Positions 1 through 7,840 are shown, counted from the stretch's first letter. The stretch: 39,046 nucleotides of DNA from Clostridiales bacterium (GCA_018374635.1 JAHAEW010000026.1:1-39046), one strand, 5' to 3'. Notes: a model not told the origin generated them from the letters alone. A program made the numbers and translations.

Positions 1-131
1 CAGGCCGCCGATCTCCTCCGTCAGCTTGTCATAGTACCGCAGAGCGGTCTCTGGGGAGAGCGTGTTCAGATAGTCGATGATCTCCAGAAGATCCTGCTTC
101 GCGGTGGGAAAGATTTTTACCTCATACTTTT
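1..131 (-). pseudogene. RelE/ParE-family toxin, 5' end separated by prophage insertion
   Basis: Read on the minus strand from 126 to 1, the frame is open for 42 codons (YEVKIFPTAKQDLLEIIDYL, then NTLSPETALRYYDKL) and runs off the window edge. The N-terminal beta strand followed by a helix, with the PTAKQDLLEI pattern, is typical of RelE/ParE toxins (ribosome-dependent mRNase or gyrase poison). The natural start codon is missing here. The first three codons (ATG GAA AAG) lie at 38083..38075, beyond the right end of the prophage and directly after the Phd-type antitoxin gene. The toxin is therefore interrupted after codon 3 and has no start or ribosome binding site of its own. Family assignment rests on the N-terminal third only. 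Confidence 0.8.
127..131. repeat. Left copy of 5-bp target-site duplication (CTTTT)
   Basis: CTTTT immediately precedes the TGT end of the phage and is repeated at 38075..38079 immediately after the other end. Five base pairs is the duplication length made by phage Mu transposition. Confidence 0.85.
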
Positions 132-165
132 TGTGACCGGACAGGATATTTGAGAAAACGGGACA
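132..165 (+). repeat. Left terminal inverted repeat and transposase end sites
   Basis: The 34 bp begin TGT and share TTTGAGAAA and a final GGACA with the right end read inward (38074..38041). CGGACA/CGGGACA motifs recur at 138, 159 and 169 on the same strand, spaced about one and two helical turns apart, as expected for arrayed transposase binding sites. The terminal TGT matches Mu-family ends. Exact transposase sites cannot be defined from one sequence. Confidence 0.85.
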
Positions 166-282
166 CGGCGGGACAAGCGGGGGAAACGATGGAAAACCAG
201 CGGAGAGGGGCGGGAAACGGCTGAAAACAGGGCGGGAAAGTGCGGATTTAGAAAATCATTCTCAGTTATTCTGGGCAGAAAC

Positions 283-311
283 GGCGTCGACGGCGGTCGG
301 CGTCTTTTTTT
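283..311 (+). terminator. Rho-independent terminator in left end, rightward
   Basis: A 9-bp stem (283..291 with 296..304, including two G-T pairs) closes a GGCG tetraloop and is followed by seven T (305..311). It would stop transcription entering the prophage from the left flank. Confidence 0.7.
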
Positions 312-387
312 ATGCCAAGGGGCCGCTGGAGGCCGCACGTCGGCGGCGGCGCGGCGCGGCGGGCATCGACCCGGCTGAACAGGAAAA

Positions 388-430
388 CCCCCGGAAAACC
401 GCTTAAAAACGGCAATCCGGGGGCTTTTCT
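388..430 (+). terminator. Second left-end terminator-like hairpin, possibly bidirectional
   Basis: CCCCCGGA (388..395) pairs with TCCGGGGG (416..423) around an inner CCG/CGG stem, followed by CTTTTCT. On the opposite strand the stem is followed by TTTTCC, so weak termination in both directions is possible. With the hairpin at 283..311 it appears to insulate the phage end. Confidence 0.55.
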
Positions 431-853
431 CGATGGCAGGGACGGGCAGGAATTGAAGCGGGCCGCTCGGCCACGCCCCGGAAGTCACAGCAGCAGACCA
501 AGAAGGCGGGGCTTTGCGGCCCTTGAGGATAGTATAGCAGGGCGGCGGGGGAAATGCAAGAGGGGCCAGCGTAATAACGCACCGTTAGAGCGTTAGAATT
601 TAGGCCCAAACCGGGCGAACCGGCGCAGATCGGGCCGCTGACGGCGTTACTTGACCGTTACTCCACGGGGAGGGGGTCTTTCCCATGTGCCGCGAATTAT
701 GGGGAGAGTAAAATGACAAATCGCTCAAAACCCGGTCACCATGTCACATTGTTGAATTTCAGGCGTTTTAGGGGCTTCGCAACCGAGCGGGGCCCCGTTT
801 TTCAATATGACACAAAAACGGATAATTATTTAACCAAAACAGACCAAAAAAAT
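431..853. other. Non-coding stretch between left end and repressor
   Basis: I see no convincing gene here; open frames are short and lack good ribosome binding sites. An inverted repeat TAACGC/GCGTTA lies at 575..580 and 590..595, with further CGTTAC copies at 645..650 and 656..661. Similar TAACG/CGTTA motifs recur in the mid-genome gap at 18654..18669. The final part (about 710..853) is noticeably richer in A and T than its surroundings. A small RNA or further transposase or repressor sites are possible, but nothing is specific. Confidence 0.5.
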
Positions 854-1282
854 TTAGGCAATCACGCTCTCGCTACCGCCTTCGGCGGGCCCGCTTGTCT
901 GCCTGTACTCGTCTTCGATATACGTCGAGTAGATCGATCCTTTTTTCCCGGTTGCCTGCTCGTAGAGCATGGTGATAAAATCGACGGCATTTTTCCGATC
1001 GTGGGGGTTCAGCAGACGAAGCATAGCAATCACGTCGCTCTCCATCTGGGTTAATGGAACATCGTCACAGGTGAGCCCCCCGCTCGAAATCGGAAGCTCC
1101 AAAAGTCGACCGGCACTAATCTCGAAATAACGAGAGAGAGCAACTAACGCATCATACCCTGGTTTGCTACGCCCTCGTTCCCAGTCGCCTACATTCCCGT
1201 TTGAAACACCGATCGCCCTTGCAAGCTCGATCTGTGACACTTTCTTCTGGGCACGAAGCTCCTTCAGTAAATCACCAAACAT
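854..1282 (-). CDS. Cro/C1-type HTH repressor (likely immunity repressor)
   Basis: The 142-residue protein starts MFGDLLKELRAQ and has an XRE-type helix-turn-helix at about residues 5-58: SQIELARAIGVS, then NVGDWERGRSKP, then an ALSRYF helix. The C-terminal half (about 70-142) is a variable oligomerisation or sensing part with no recognised motif. The start at 1282 was chosen over an upstream one because GAGGAG lies 7 bases before it. It is the only phage regulator at the left end transcribed leftward, facing the early operon across a short region with a strong promoter and repeated sites, exactly where Mu-like phages place their lysogeny repressor. It is inferred to bind the TCTCG repeats at 1294..1354, repress early transcription and control its own gene. 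Function is by family and position. Confidence 0.85.
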   Translation of the reverse strand: MFGDLLKELRAQKKVSQIELARAIGVSNGNVGDWERGRSKPGYDALVALSRYFEISAGRLLELPISSGGLTCDDVPLTQMESDVIAMLRLLNPHDRKNAVDFITMLYEQATGKKGSIYSTYIEDEYRQTSGPAEGGSESVIA

Positions 1283-1293
1283 ACAAATACTCC

Positions 1294-1354
1294 TCTCGAA
1301 TTTACGCAATTATTTCTCGAAAATGTATTGACATTCTCGTAATTACGCATTATA
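1294..1354. promoter_or_regulatory. Operator-like direct repeats in the immunity region
   Basis: Two 20-bp near copies, 1294..1313 and 1335..1354, share TCTCG, TTACGCA and an AT-rich end. A third TCTCGA begins at 1315. The three TCTCG elements start 21 and 20 bases apart, about two helical turns, so a bound repressor would line up on one face. The last copy spans most of the -35/-10 spacer and enters the -10 of the rightward promoter. Confidence 0.65.
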
Positions 1355-1356
1355 CT
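1328..1356 (+). promoter_or_regulatory. Early promoter, sigma-A/sigma-70 type
   Basis: A perfect -35 TTGACA (1328..1333) and -10 TATACT (1351..1356) are separated by 17 bp. It points into the early operon and overlaps the repressor-site repeats. A TATAAT reads on the minus strand at 1354..1349 and could serve the repressor, though I see no good matching -35. Confidence 0.85.
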
Positions 1357-1434
1357 ATTGGCAAGGTCAAAAACTTATCCACAATCAAGCATACCACAAA
1401 AACCAGAGGCGCACAACAGGAAAGGAGCAGCAGC

Positions 1435-2121
1435 ATGAACAGTTACAAAGTTACCTACATCCTCAACGGGGAGGAGCACTACGATCACATCACCGAGCGC
1501 ACCGAGAAGGCCGCTCAGAAGCGGGTCAAGGGCATCTACAAGGACGCCGAGATCACCGACACCGAGCTCACCAGCACCGACGTCTCGGCCACGAAGGAGC
1601 AGGAGCGGGAGACCCTGGAGAAGATCAAGGAGATGATCGCCGAGCTGGGCCCGCAGAGCTACCTTGCTACCGCCTTCGAGGGATGCTTCGAGGATGCAGA
1701 GCAGAACATCGAGGACGATGCAGCCTACAGCATGAAGGCGCGGCTTGAAATCCAGGCACAGCGGGCAATCGAGCGAGGCTACGAAGTAGACCGGCTCAAA
1801 GCCGACATCGCCGCCGCCCAGTCTAAGATCGATACCTTGCAGAGCCAATTTGACTTCGCCAGCCAGCACATCAAGAAGCTCGAACGGCAGCAGCTCCCGG
1901 AGGAGCTCCGGCGCGACCTCTGGGTGATGGTCACCAGCGAGGCCGAGGCAAGCCGGGCTCGGATGGCAGAGGCCGCTGACAAGATGGCGGCAGGGGCCGA
2001 CAACCCAGGCTGCGTACTTTTCAAGGAGTCCGTCGCCCGCTACCGCGCCGAGAAGACCAGGGCCGAGGAGATGGAGCAGCGGGCCAACGCCCTGGACGCC
2101 CTGGAGCCCAAAAGCGAATAA
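1435..2121 (+). CDS. Early phage protein of unknown function, coiled-coil
   Basis: The 228-residue protein is the first gene after the early promoter. AAAGGAG lies 8-14 bases before ATG 1435; an earlier in-frame start would lie across the promoter and was rejected. The N-terminus (NSYKVTYILNGEEHYDHI) looks like a small beta domain. Residues from about 60 are long, charged and helical, rich in E, A, K, R and Q, consistent with a coiled coil. I do not recognise the family. Its position, where Mu carries ner and other early regulators, suggests an early regulatory or host-takeover role, but nothing in the sequence proves this. Confidence 0.75.
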   Translation: MNSYKVTYILNGEEHYDHITERTEKAAQKRVKGIYKDAEITDTELTSTDVSATKEQERETLEKIKEMIAELGPQSYLATAFEGCFEDAEQNIEDDAAYSMKARLEIQAQRAIERGYEVDRLKADIAAAQSKIDTLQSQFDFASQHIKKLERQQLPEELRRDLWVMVTSEAEASRARMAEAADKMAAGADNPGCVLFKESVARYRAEKTRAEEMEQRANALDALEPKSE

Positions 2122-2206
2122 GCCGAAACGCCCGCGAGGGCGTCGCCGGGGGGAGCCCTACCCGGCCTGACGATGGCAGGGCACATAGAAAGGAAGGACA
2201 AGCAGA

Positions 2207-3313
2207 ATGAGAAAACTGAAGAAAATCAACGGCTATCTGGTCGTCCGGTTCAACGACCGGGAGAAGCGCGAGTATGAGGGCACCGGCCTGGGCAACTTCG
2301 GCGTGATCGATGCCGAACTCTACACTGGCATCCTGGACGTCGATCGGAGCGTCATGGAGTATGACGACATCGAGACCCTGGAGATCGCGCTGGAACAGGC
2401 CCGGAGCCTGGAGTCCGAGCTGGATGTGGTGGAGCCGGAGGTGAAGATCACGGTCATCATCGAAGGCGAGACCGAGGTCAGCGAGGAGGACGTGGAGCCC
2501 GAGAGCCTGTTCAAGGGGCAGCGGGCCACGCTGGAGGCCCAGCTCAAGCATGGGCCGCACCTCGACCTTGACCCCCTCACCGCCGCCCATGAGCTCCACG
2601 GCTACGCCAGAGCCTTGGAAGACCTGGGCATGATCGACGGCCACGACGAGCGGTTCCTGGTGGAGCGGGACACCTTCGGCGCGACGGCCCCGCCGCCCGA
2701 CCAGCGGGAGGATGCCCTGGCGTACATCTGTGACGAGGTGTGCAAGTACCGGGAGGGCCGCACCCAGGAGGAGCTGGACGCGAGGTGCGCGAAGTGCAAG
2801 GTGGACAGGTGGGCCGGGGCCCCGCCCACATTGACGCCCCAAGAGGTGCGGGAGCTGCGTAACCTCAAGGAGCTACTGAAGGAGGTGAGCGACTACGTCA
2901 ACGATGGCGGGCCAGCAACACCGGGGAGCAGTGCGCGGCGGCTGGAAGTGAAGCTGCCGGAGCGCATTACGCCCGAAACCCTCCAGAAGATCATGAACGC
3001 CGCCCAAAGCGGAGAGTCACCCCATAAGACCTTCGAGAACGCACCCTCGGGAATACGGAACGACTACAACACGAAGAAGGTCTACGCCCTGGGGCTCGCG
3101 CTCGTCGAGGAGTGCCCAGAGAACGATTGCAAGGTTTACCTTAACATCTTCAACATGGCCAGAGAGCTGGATGCCGCCCTGGGAATGATGGAGGGGAATA
3201 CCTCACCGGCCCTGGCCCTGCGGTCGGCCCTCATGGACAGGCTCGGGGAGCTCTGGGAGATGTACAGCAAGAACCACGCCGTCCAGCAGTATAAGGAGGG
3301 GATGAAGAAATGA
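2207..3313 (+). CDS. Early phage protein of unknown function with a Cys motif
   Basis: The 368-residue protein starts MRKLKKINGYLVVRFNDREK, with AAGGAAGG upstream. The N-terminal ~90 residues form a mixed alpha/beta domain rich in acidic residues. At about residues 170-190 a CDEVC and CAKC pair could bind a metal ion. The C-terminal region is helical. I recognise the style from accessory genes of Firmicutes phages and conjugative elements but cannot assign a function. Its stop overlaps the next start (ATGA), so the two genes are probably translationally coupled. Confidence 0.75.
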   Translation: MRKLKKINGYLVVRFNDREKREYEGTGLGNFGVIDAELYTGILDVDRSVMEYDDIETLEIALEQARSLESELDVVEPEVKITVIIEGETEVSEEDVEPESLFKGQRATLEAQLKHGPHLDLDPLTAAHELHGYARALEDLGMIDGHDERFLVERDTFGATAPPPDQREDALAYICDEVCKYREGRTQEELDARCAKCKVDRWAGAPPTLTPQEVRELRNLKELLKEVSDYVNDGGPATPGSSARRLEVKLPERITPETLQKIMNAAQSGESPHKTFENAPSGIRNDYNTKKVYALGLALVEECPENDCKVYLNIFNMARELDAALGMMEGNTSPALALRSALMDRLGELWEMYSKNHAVQQYKEGMKK

Positions 3314-3636
3314 CCGGCCTGGAGATCATCAGAGCCCCCGGCACCACAGCGGAACAGATCGTGGACATCATCGCGGAACACTGCCCGCCCGTCACCCCCG
3401 AACACTGCGACAAGCTCTCCTGCCGGGAGTGCTGGCTGGCATGGCTGGCCACTGGCGAGCCCCCGAAGGAAAAGGGGCCGTCCGACAAGCAGACGGCCCC
3501 GGACGAGGAAGGGCTGCACCCCAACCTCGTCGAGATGTACGCCAAGGCATACCGGAAGACTCAGGCTATACTTCACGCATACGCGGCTTGTCCCCCGAGC
3601 CTTATTCGGAGCCCTGCTCCTGAGCAACACGATTAG
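3310..3636 (+). CDS. Small Cys-rich early protein, unknown
   Basis: The 108-residue protein begins at an ATGA overlap with the preceding gene. It has a CDKLSCRECW segment at about residues 36-45 and other cysteines that could form a small zinc site. The C-terminal third is helical with YAKAYRKTQ. No family is recognised. Its 3' end overlaps the convergent minus-strand gene at 3602..3832 by 35 bp. Confidence 0.6.
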   Translation: MTGLEIIRAPGTTAEQIVDIIAEHCPPVTPEHCDKLSCRECWLAWLATGEPPKEKGPSDKQTAPDEEGLHPNLVEMYAKAYRKTQAILHAYAACPPSLIRSPAPEQHD

Positions 3637-3832
3637 CTGCAGCCAGCTGCGCCTTGAAATGCCGACCCAAGAATCCGGCAAATTCCTCCTCGTTGAGAAC
3701 CCCCTTCTCAACCAAGTAATCAATCAGGGCCCAATACTCGGGCTGCATCCCGAGTCTGGCTATGTTCAACTGATCGACACCGGCATCCCCGGACGACATT
3801 TCATGAGCGTACTCATACAGAAAATCCTTCAT
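3602..3832 (-). CDS. Small minus-strand protein in the early region, unknown
   Basis: The 76-residue acidic helical protein (MKDFLYEYAHEM, later YWALIDYLVEKGVLNEEEF) has GGAGGGGG about 9 bases before its ATG. It fills an otherwise gene-free interval between rightward genes and is the only leftward gene in the phage besides the repressor. A perfect inverted repeat and a TACAAT-like -10 (minus strand, 3874..3869) lie just upstream. A separately expressed lysogenic or accessory gene is plausible. The function is unknown. Confidence 0.55.
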   Translation of the reverse strand: MKDFLYEYAHEMSSGDAGVDQLNIARLGMQPEYWALIDYLVEKGVLNEEEFAGFLGRHFKAQLAAANRVAQEQGSE

Positions 3833-3844
3833 TAGTATTCACCC

Positions 3845-3889
3845 CCTCCCCGGGCAGGAGCCCATCTCTATTGTACCAGCCCGGGGAGG
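3845..3889. promoter_or_regulatory. 11-bp perfect inverted repeat flanking a possible leftward promoter
   Basis: CCTCCCCGGGC (3845..3855) and GCCCGGGGAGG (3879..3889) are exact inverted copies 23 bp apart. A minus-strand TACAAT lies between them, without a clear -35. The arms could be an operator pair or form a hairpin in the leader of the minus-strand gene. The right arm lies just before the ribosome binding site of the 3909 gene. Confidence 0.45.
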
Positions 3890-3908
3890 AAAAGGAAAGG
3901 AGCGCAGC

Positions 3909-4313
3909 ATGGAAAAGACCCAGAAACTTGAGGCGGCATGGTGGTGGGCGCGGAACGCCCGGCTCGCCGCCCTCCGGCAGAAGCGGGAGGAGTACGGCGA
4001 CCCGCACAACCCCCTCCGGGCCCTCCCGGGCCACGAGGCGGAGTTTGAAGCAGCCACCGAGCTCTCCCAGAGCATGGGCGTCATCCTCGGAGCCCTGGAG
4101 CGGGAGATCGCCAGGGCGCGGGGGGAGGCAGTGAAGCGCAAGGCCCTCCAACTCCGGGACGTGGCCCTGGCCTTCGGGCTGGCGTCGCTGGCCACGCTGG
4201 GCATCGCCGCCGCGTGCATTACGGTCGGGGCCCCAGACCCCATCACCCAGGCGTCGGCGGTCATCGGCACCAGCCTCTCGCTGGGCTGGGCACTCAAAAT
4301 CGCCTGGAAGTAG
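3909..4313 (+). CDS. Small protein with C-terminal membrane segments, unknown
   Basis: The 134-residue protein (start MEKTQKLEAAWWWARNARLA) follows AAAGGAG. Residues 1-80 are a charged helical soluble part. About 81-132 hold two hydrophobic stretches (VALAFGLASLATLGIAAACI, then ASAVIGTSLSLGWAL) that look like a membrane hairpin. No family is recognised. It sits among early regulators and upstream of the transposase. Confidence 0.65.
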   Translation: MEKTQKLEAAWWWARNARLAALRQKREEYGDPHNPLRALPGHEAEFEAATELSQSMGVILGALEREIARARGEAVKRKALQLRDVALAFGLASLATLGIAAACITVGAPDPITQASAVIGTSLSLGWALKIAWK

Positions 4314-4347
4314 TTCCAAGACCCACACCGCAGAAAGGAGGACGGCG

Positions 4348-4569
4348 ATGAAGAGCAGCAACACCCTCACCCCCTTCGGCAAGCTGGTGGTCAAGGCCCT
4401 GGTCGACCAGGACATGACCAAGACGGAGCTGGCCGGTCAGATCGGCACATCGCCGCAGCACCTGAGCCGCATCCTACACGGGACGCGCCCCGGGGGAAAG
4501 CACATCCCGGCGATCGTCGCCGCCCTCGCCCTCGACCCCCGGAAGGTGGAGAAGGCGATGGCCGCATAA
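4348..4569 (+). CDS. Small HTH DNA-binding protein, possible Ner/Cro analogue
   Basis: The 73-residue protein has GAAAGGAGG before ATG 4348. A helix-turn-helix is evident at about residues 22-58: TKTELAGQIGTSPQHLSRIL, then a GGKHIPAIVAAL helix. It lies immediately before the transposase gene, as ner does in Mu, and may turn down early transcription or act as an antirepressor. Which of these applies cannot be read from sequence. Confidence 0.7.
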   Translation: MKSSNTLTPFGKLVVKALVDQDMTKTELAGQIGTSPQHLSRILHGTRPGGKHIPAIVAALALDPRKVEKAMAA

Positions 4570-4590
4570 CAGCAGAAGGGAGGGACGGCA

Positions 4591-6657
4591 GTGCAGGACG
4601 CATATATCACGCTGGAGGAGGCCGCAGCCTTCGAGGGCATCAAGTACAACACCCTCGTCCAACGTATGAAGCGAGCCCCTAATCAGTACGACACCAAGAC
4701 CCAGGCCCGCGAGGGCGGCGGCAAAGATCAGGTATTGATCTCCGTCGCCTCCCTGACGACCAAGGCGCGGAAAGCGTGGCGGGCCACCCAGAAAGTGGAC
4801 GGGAGGGATGTCATCATAGACCGCAGAGCAACGGAGGCGGCTCCCTGGTATGTGACCGCCGACCTCAATCACTACATAAACAGCCACAAGAAGGCATACT
4901 ACGAGGCCGTGGAAGCGGCCCGGGTGGTACAGGAGTTCATTGACTACGCCGGGCCGGAGAAGCGCACCGACCTCGCCGCCCGGCTCGCCGTGGGGCTGGG
5001 CGTCAGCCCGCAGAGCTTCTACAGATACCAGACACAGGTGCTGGAGGCCAACGCCTGGGCCCTGAAGCTGGAGCGGGAGGACGGCCTGAGCCGGGACTAC
5101 TTCCGGGCCCTGGCTCTCTGCCGGAAGCCGAAGGCGGCGGACACCTTCCCCAGCCTGACCCCGGAGCAGCGGGCCCTCATTGAGAACATCTGGTTCGACA
5201 GGCGGTTCGCCGCCAACCTGGGCACCCGGGAAATGCTCTACGAGAAGTTCGAGGAGATTGCCCGGGAGCGCGGCTGGACGGACTATCCCTCCGCCAAGAC
5301 CGTGGGCCGGTACATCACCTACCTCATGGAGCGACCGGGCGCGGAGTCGGCCCGCTACCTTGCAGCCAACGGGACGCGGGAGTGGAAGAACAAGATGATG
5401 GTCAAGTGCCGCCGTGAAACGCACTCGCTGGAGGTCATGGAGTACGTCATCGGCGACGAGCACACCTTCGACGTCTGGGTACAGTACACAGCCCCCAACG
5501 GCAAGGTCAAGGCCGTCCGCCCGAAGCTGGTGGGCTGGATGGACGCCAAGAGCCGGGCGATCATCGGCGACGTGCTCTGTGTGGACGCCAACGGCCAGAC
5601 GCTGAAGGAGTCCCTGGTGAAGATGATCTACACGGCGGGCGTCCCGAAAATCCTGCACATCGACAACGGCAAGGACTATACCAAGCAGGAGCTCACGGGG
5701 CAGAACCGGAAGAACCGGCGCATCGACTTTGACTTCGACGCCGAGACCGTGGGCTTCTATCAGAGCATCGGCATCCAGGAAGTGGGGCGGTCACTCCCCT
5801 ACCAACCCTGGGACAAGGCGATCGAGCGGTTCTTCGGAACAGTCTGCTCCAAGTTCTCCAAGTGGTTTGACAGCTACACCGGCACCCTGACCGGCTCCAA
5901 GACCTACGCCAAGCGGCACAAGGATGTGGACAGGATGCTGGAGCGCGGGGAGCTGCTGACGATGGAGGAGTTCTTCGAGGTCTGGACGAAGTGGAAGGAG
6001 ACCGTATATCACCAGCGGAAGCATGGCGGGCTCAAGGAGAACCATGAGAAGTGGCTGACCCCCGGCGAGGTTTTCGCCAACGCGCCCAAGTACGAGAAGG
6101 GCGTCCCGCCCAGGGAATACGCGGCGATGCTGCTCATGCGGGCGGACACCACGGTCGTCCGCAACGTAGGCATCCGCAAGTTTGGCGTGTTCTACTCGGA
6201 CAGCGAGCTGGGCCGCTGGGTCAACCGGAAAGTCAGTATCAAGTGGGACATCGACGACGTCACGAAGCTCTACGTCTACGACCTGAAGGGGCGCAAGATA
6301 TGCGAGGCGGTCTCCGCCGAGGTCTTGAGCTATGGCGAGCACTGCTCCCAGGCCGCGCTGGAGAAGCTCAAGCGGGAACAGGCCAAGCAGAAGCGGGACG
6401 CCGAGGGGCTCTTGGAGGACTTCACCACTCCCTACGAGGCGCGGCTTGAACAGGGCCGACCCTCCGACGCTGTGGGCAAGCTCGACCTGATGATCGGCCA
6501 CGCGCCCAGCAGCAAGATTATCTCCCTCCCAACGGACAAGGAGTATCGCGGCGAGGTTGCCGCCCAGAGCAGGAAGAAGCGCAGCGGGGCCGGGGGCGAG
6601 TTCCTGGCGGCAAAGGGCGAGAGCGTCCTGGACAGGCTGCGGGCAATGAACGAATAG
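4591..6657 (+). CDS. A: Mu A-like DDE transposase
   Basis: The 688-residue protein catalyses integration and replicative transposition by cutting and joining the phage ends. It starts at GTG 4591 behind GAAGGGAGGG. An N-terminal winged-helix-like DNA-binding part (about 1-70) is followed by end-binding domain beta and gamma regions, the RNase H-like catalytic core and a C-terminal basic region. Catalytic residues fit Mu A: D289 in IGDEHTFDVW, D358 in LHIDNGKDY and E412 in KAIERFFGT. The length is close to Mu A (663 residues). The C-terminus, rich in K, R and Q (SRKKRSGAGGEF), is where Mu A contacts the B ATPase. The B gene follows after 10 bp. Confidence 0.95.
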   Translation: MQDAYITLEEAAAFEGIKYNTLVQRMKRAPNQYDTKTQAREGGGKDQVLISVASLTTKARKAWRATQKVDGRDVIIDRRATEAAPWYVTADLNHYINSHKKAYYEAVEAARVVQEFIDYAGPEKRTDLAARLAVGLGVSPQSFYRYQTQVLEANAWALKLEREDGLSRDYFRALALCRKPKAADTFPSLTPEQRALIENIWFDRRFAANLGTREMLYEKFEEIARERGWTDYPSAKTVGRYITYLMERPGAESARYLAANGTREWKNKMMVKCRRETHSLEVMEYVIGDEHTFDVWVQYTAPNGKVKAVRPKLVGWMDAKSRAIIGDVLCVDANGQTLKESLVKMIYTAGVPKILHIDNGKDYTKQELTGQNRKNRRIDFDFDAETVGFYQSIGIQEVGRSLPYQPWDKAIERFFGTVCSKFSKWFDSYTGTLTGSKTYAKRHKDVDRMLERGELLTMEEFFEVWTKWKETVYHQRKHGGLKENHEKWLTPGEVFANAPKYEKGVPPREYAAMLLMRADTTVVRNVGIRKFGVFYSDSELGRWVNRKVSIKWDIDDVTKLYVYDLKGRKICEAVSAEVLSYGEHCSQAALEKLKREQAKQKRDAEGLLEDFTTPYEARLEQGRPSDAVGKLDLMIGHAPSSKIISLPTDKEYRGEVAAQSRKKRSGAGGEFLAAKGESVLDRLRAMNE

Positions 6658-6667
6658 GAGGAACATC

Positions 6668-7645
6668 ATGGAAGTTACAGCAGCAGAGCGCACCGCCACC
6701 TACACCGGGGCCCAGAGCCTCGCCGCGAAGATTAACGGCTACATCGTAGCCCAGCGCACCAGCATCGCCGCGATCGCCAAGGAGATCGGCTACAGCCGGG
6801 TCACCGTCTCCCGGTATCTGGCGGGCAAGTATGACAGCGACCCCACGGGCATCGAGGCCAAGCTCGCCGCGTTTCTGGCGGGCCAGACCGGGGAGGAGGT
6901 GGAGCTCCCGCCGCCCCCAGAGCCGGGGCAGAAGGGCGGGCAGAAGCCCCGCTTCTACGAGAGCCGGGACGCCAAGGCCGTCCTGGGCGTTTGCCAGAGC
7001 AGCCAGGAGTATATCGGGCTGGGCATCGTAGTGGCCCGCAGCGGCTACGGCAAGACCTACGCCCTCCGGGAGTACGCCAAACTCCCCCGGGTCGCCTACA
7101 TCGAGTGCGACGACACCATGAGCAGCCGGGACTTGGTGGAGGCGATCGAGCGGAGCATTGGGCTCCCCAACGGCTACGGCACGATCTGGCGCAGGGTCAA
7201 CGGCATCCGGGAGTTCTTCAACACCAACCGGGGCTACCTCCTCATCATCGACGAGGCGGACAAGCTGGTGAGCAAGTACACCCAGAAGAAGATGGAGATA
7301 CTTCGGGCAATCTTCGACCAGAGCGACGTGGGGCTGGTGATCGCGGGCGAGCCGAAGCTGGAGGCCCAGATCAAGACCTACCTCGCACGAATGGCGAACC
7401 GGGTCGACTTCTATGCTTCGCTCCGGGGGCTGGCCCCCTCCGAGGTGGAGGGCTACCTGGAGGACTTCAATATCACCCAGGACGCCCTGCTGGAGCTGAA
7501 GGAGCGGGCGTGTAATATGCGGACGGGCTGTTTCCGCCTCCTCGACCGCACCCTCTCCAACGTGGGGCGCATCCTGGCCGAGCGGGGCGAGGACACGGTC
7601 ACCGTGAAGATCATCGAGCAAGCGTCCTCCATGATGATGCTCTGA
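6668..7645 (+). CDS. B: Mu B-like AAA+ ATPase, target selection
   Basis: The 325-residue protein has an N-terminal HTH (about 21-55, with KEIGYSRVTVSRYLAGKY) and an AAA+ ATPase domain. Walker A is RSGYGKT at 124-130, and Walker B is YLLIIDEAD at 190-198. A C-terminal helical domain follows. In Mu, B forms ATP filaments on DNA, delivers target sites to transposase and gives target immunity. Start ATG 6668 is preceded by AGGAGG. Length and domain order match Mu B (312 residues). It is co-transcribed with A. Confidence 0.92.
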   Translation: MEVTAAERTATYTGAQSLAAKINGYIVAQRTSIAAIAKEIGYSRVTVSRYLAGKYDSDPTGIEAKLAAFLAGQTGEEVELPPPPEPGQKGGQKPRFYESRDAKAVLGVCQSSQEYIGLGIVVARSGYGKTYALREYAKLPRVAYIECDDTMSSRDLVEAIERSIGLPNGYGTIWRRVNGIREFFNTNRGYLLIIDEADKLVSKYTQKKMEILRAIFDQSDVGLVIAGEPKLEAQIKTYLARMANRVDFYASLRGLAPSEVEGYLEDFNITQDALLELKERACNMRTGCFRLLDRTLSNVGRILAERGEDTVTVKIIEQASSMMML

Positions 7646-7663
7646 CGACAGGGGGCCGGGACA

Positions 7664-7840
7664 ATGAAAATGAGAAAGCAGCGGCACATGGGCGCGGCCC
7701 TGGTGATTCTCTCCTGGCTCATCCTGCTCCTGGCCGCGACCGGCACAACCCCTATTGACCAGGACGCCACTGCCGCAGTGCTGCTCCTCCCCCTGGGGCT
7801 CTACATGATCTTCACGGAGCAGTATATTTTGTACCCCTGA
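7664..7840 (+). CDS. Small two-helix membrane protein
   Basis: A 58-codon gene starts MKMRKQRHMGAALVILSWLI. It has a basic N-terminus and two hydrophobic stretches: about residues 10-25, and 36-52 with AAVLLLPLGLYMIF. It fits neatly between B and the Gam-like gene, with a G-rich but weak ribosome binding site. No function is known. Its place in the early operon would suit superinfection exclusion or a membrane effector, as inference only. Confidence 0.6.
   Translation: MKMRKQRHMGAALVILSWLILLLAATGTTPIDQDATAAVLLLPLGLYMIFTEQYILYP

Noticed and set aside
312..596. Open frame of 94 codons in the left end
   Set aside because: It overlaps a terminator-like hairpin, is extremely Arg/Gly-rich as expected from random GC-rich sequence, and has no ribosome binding site.
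713..1054. Rightward open frame of 113 codons with a GGGGAGAG-like site
   Set aside because: About 200 of its bases are antisense to the well-supported repressor gene, and the translated sequence shows no domain-like pattern.
4474..5658. Long minus-strand open frame opposite the transposase gene
   Set aside because: It is a GC-rich antisense shadow of the transposase; composition is His/Leu/Gly/Val-biased without motifs. The same applies to other long minus-strand frames at 13760..15706, 19137..21110 and 22484..24628.
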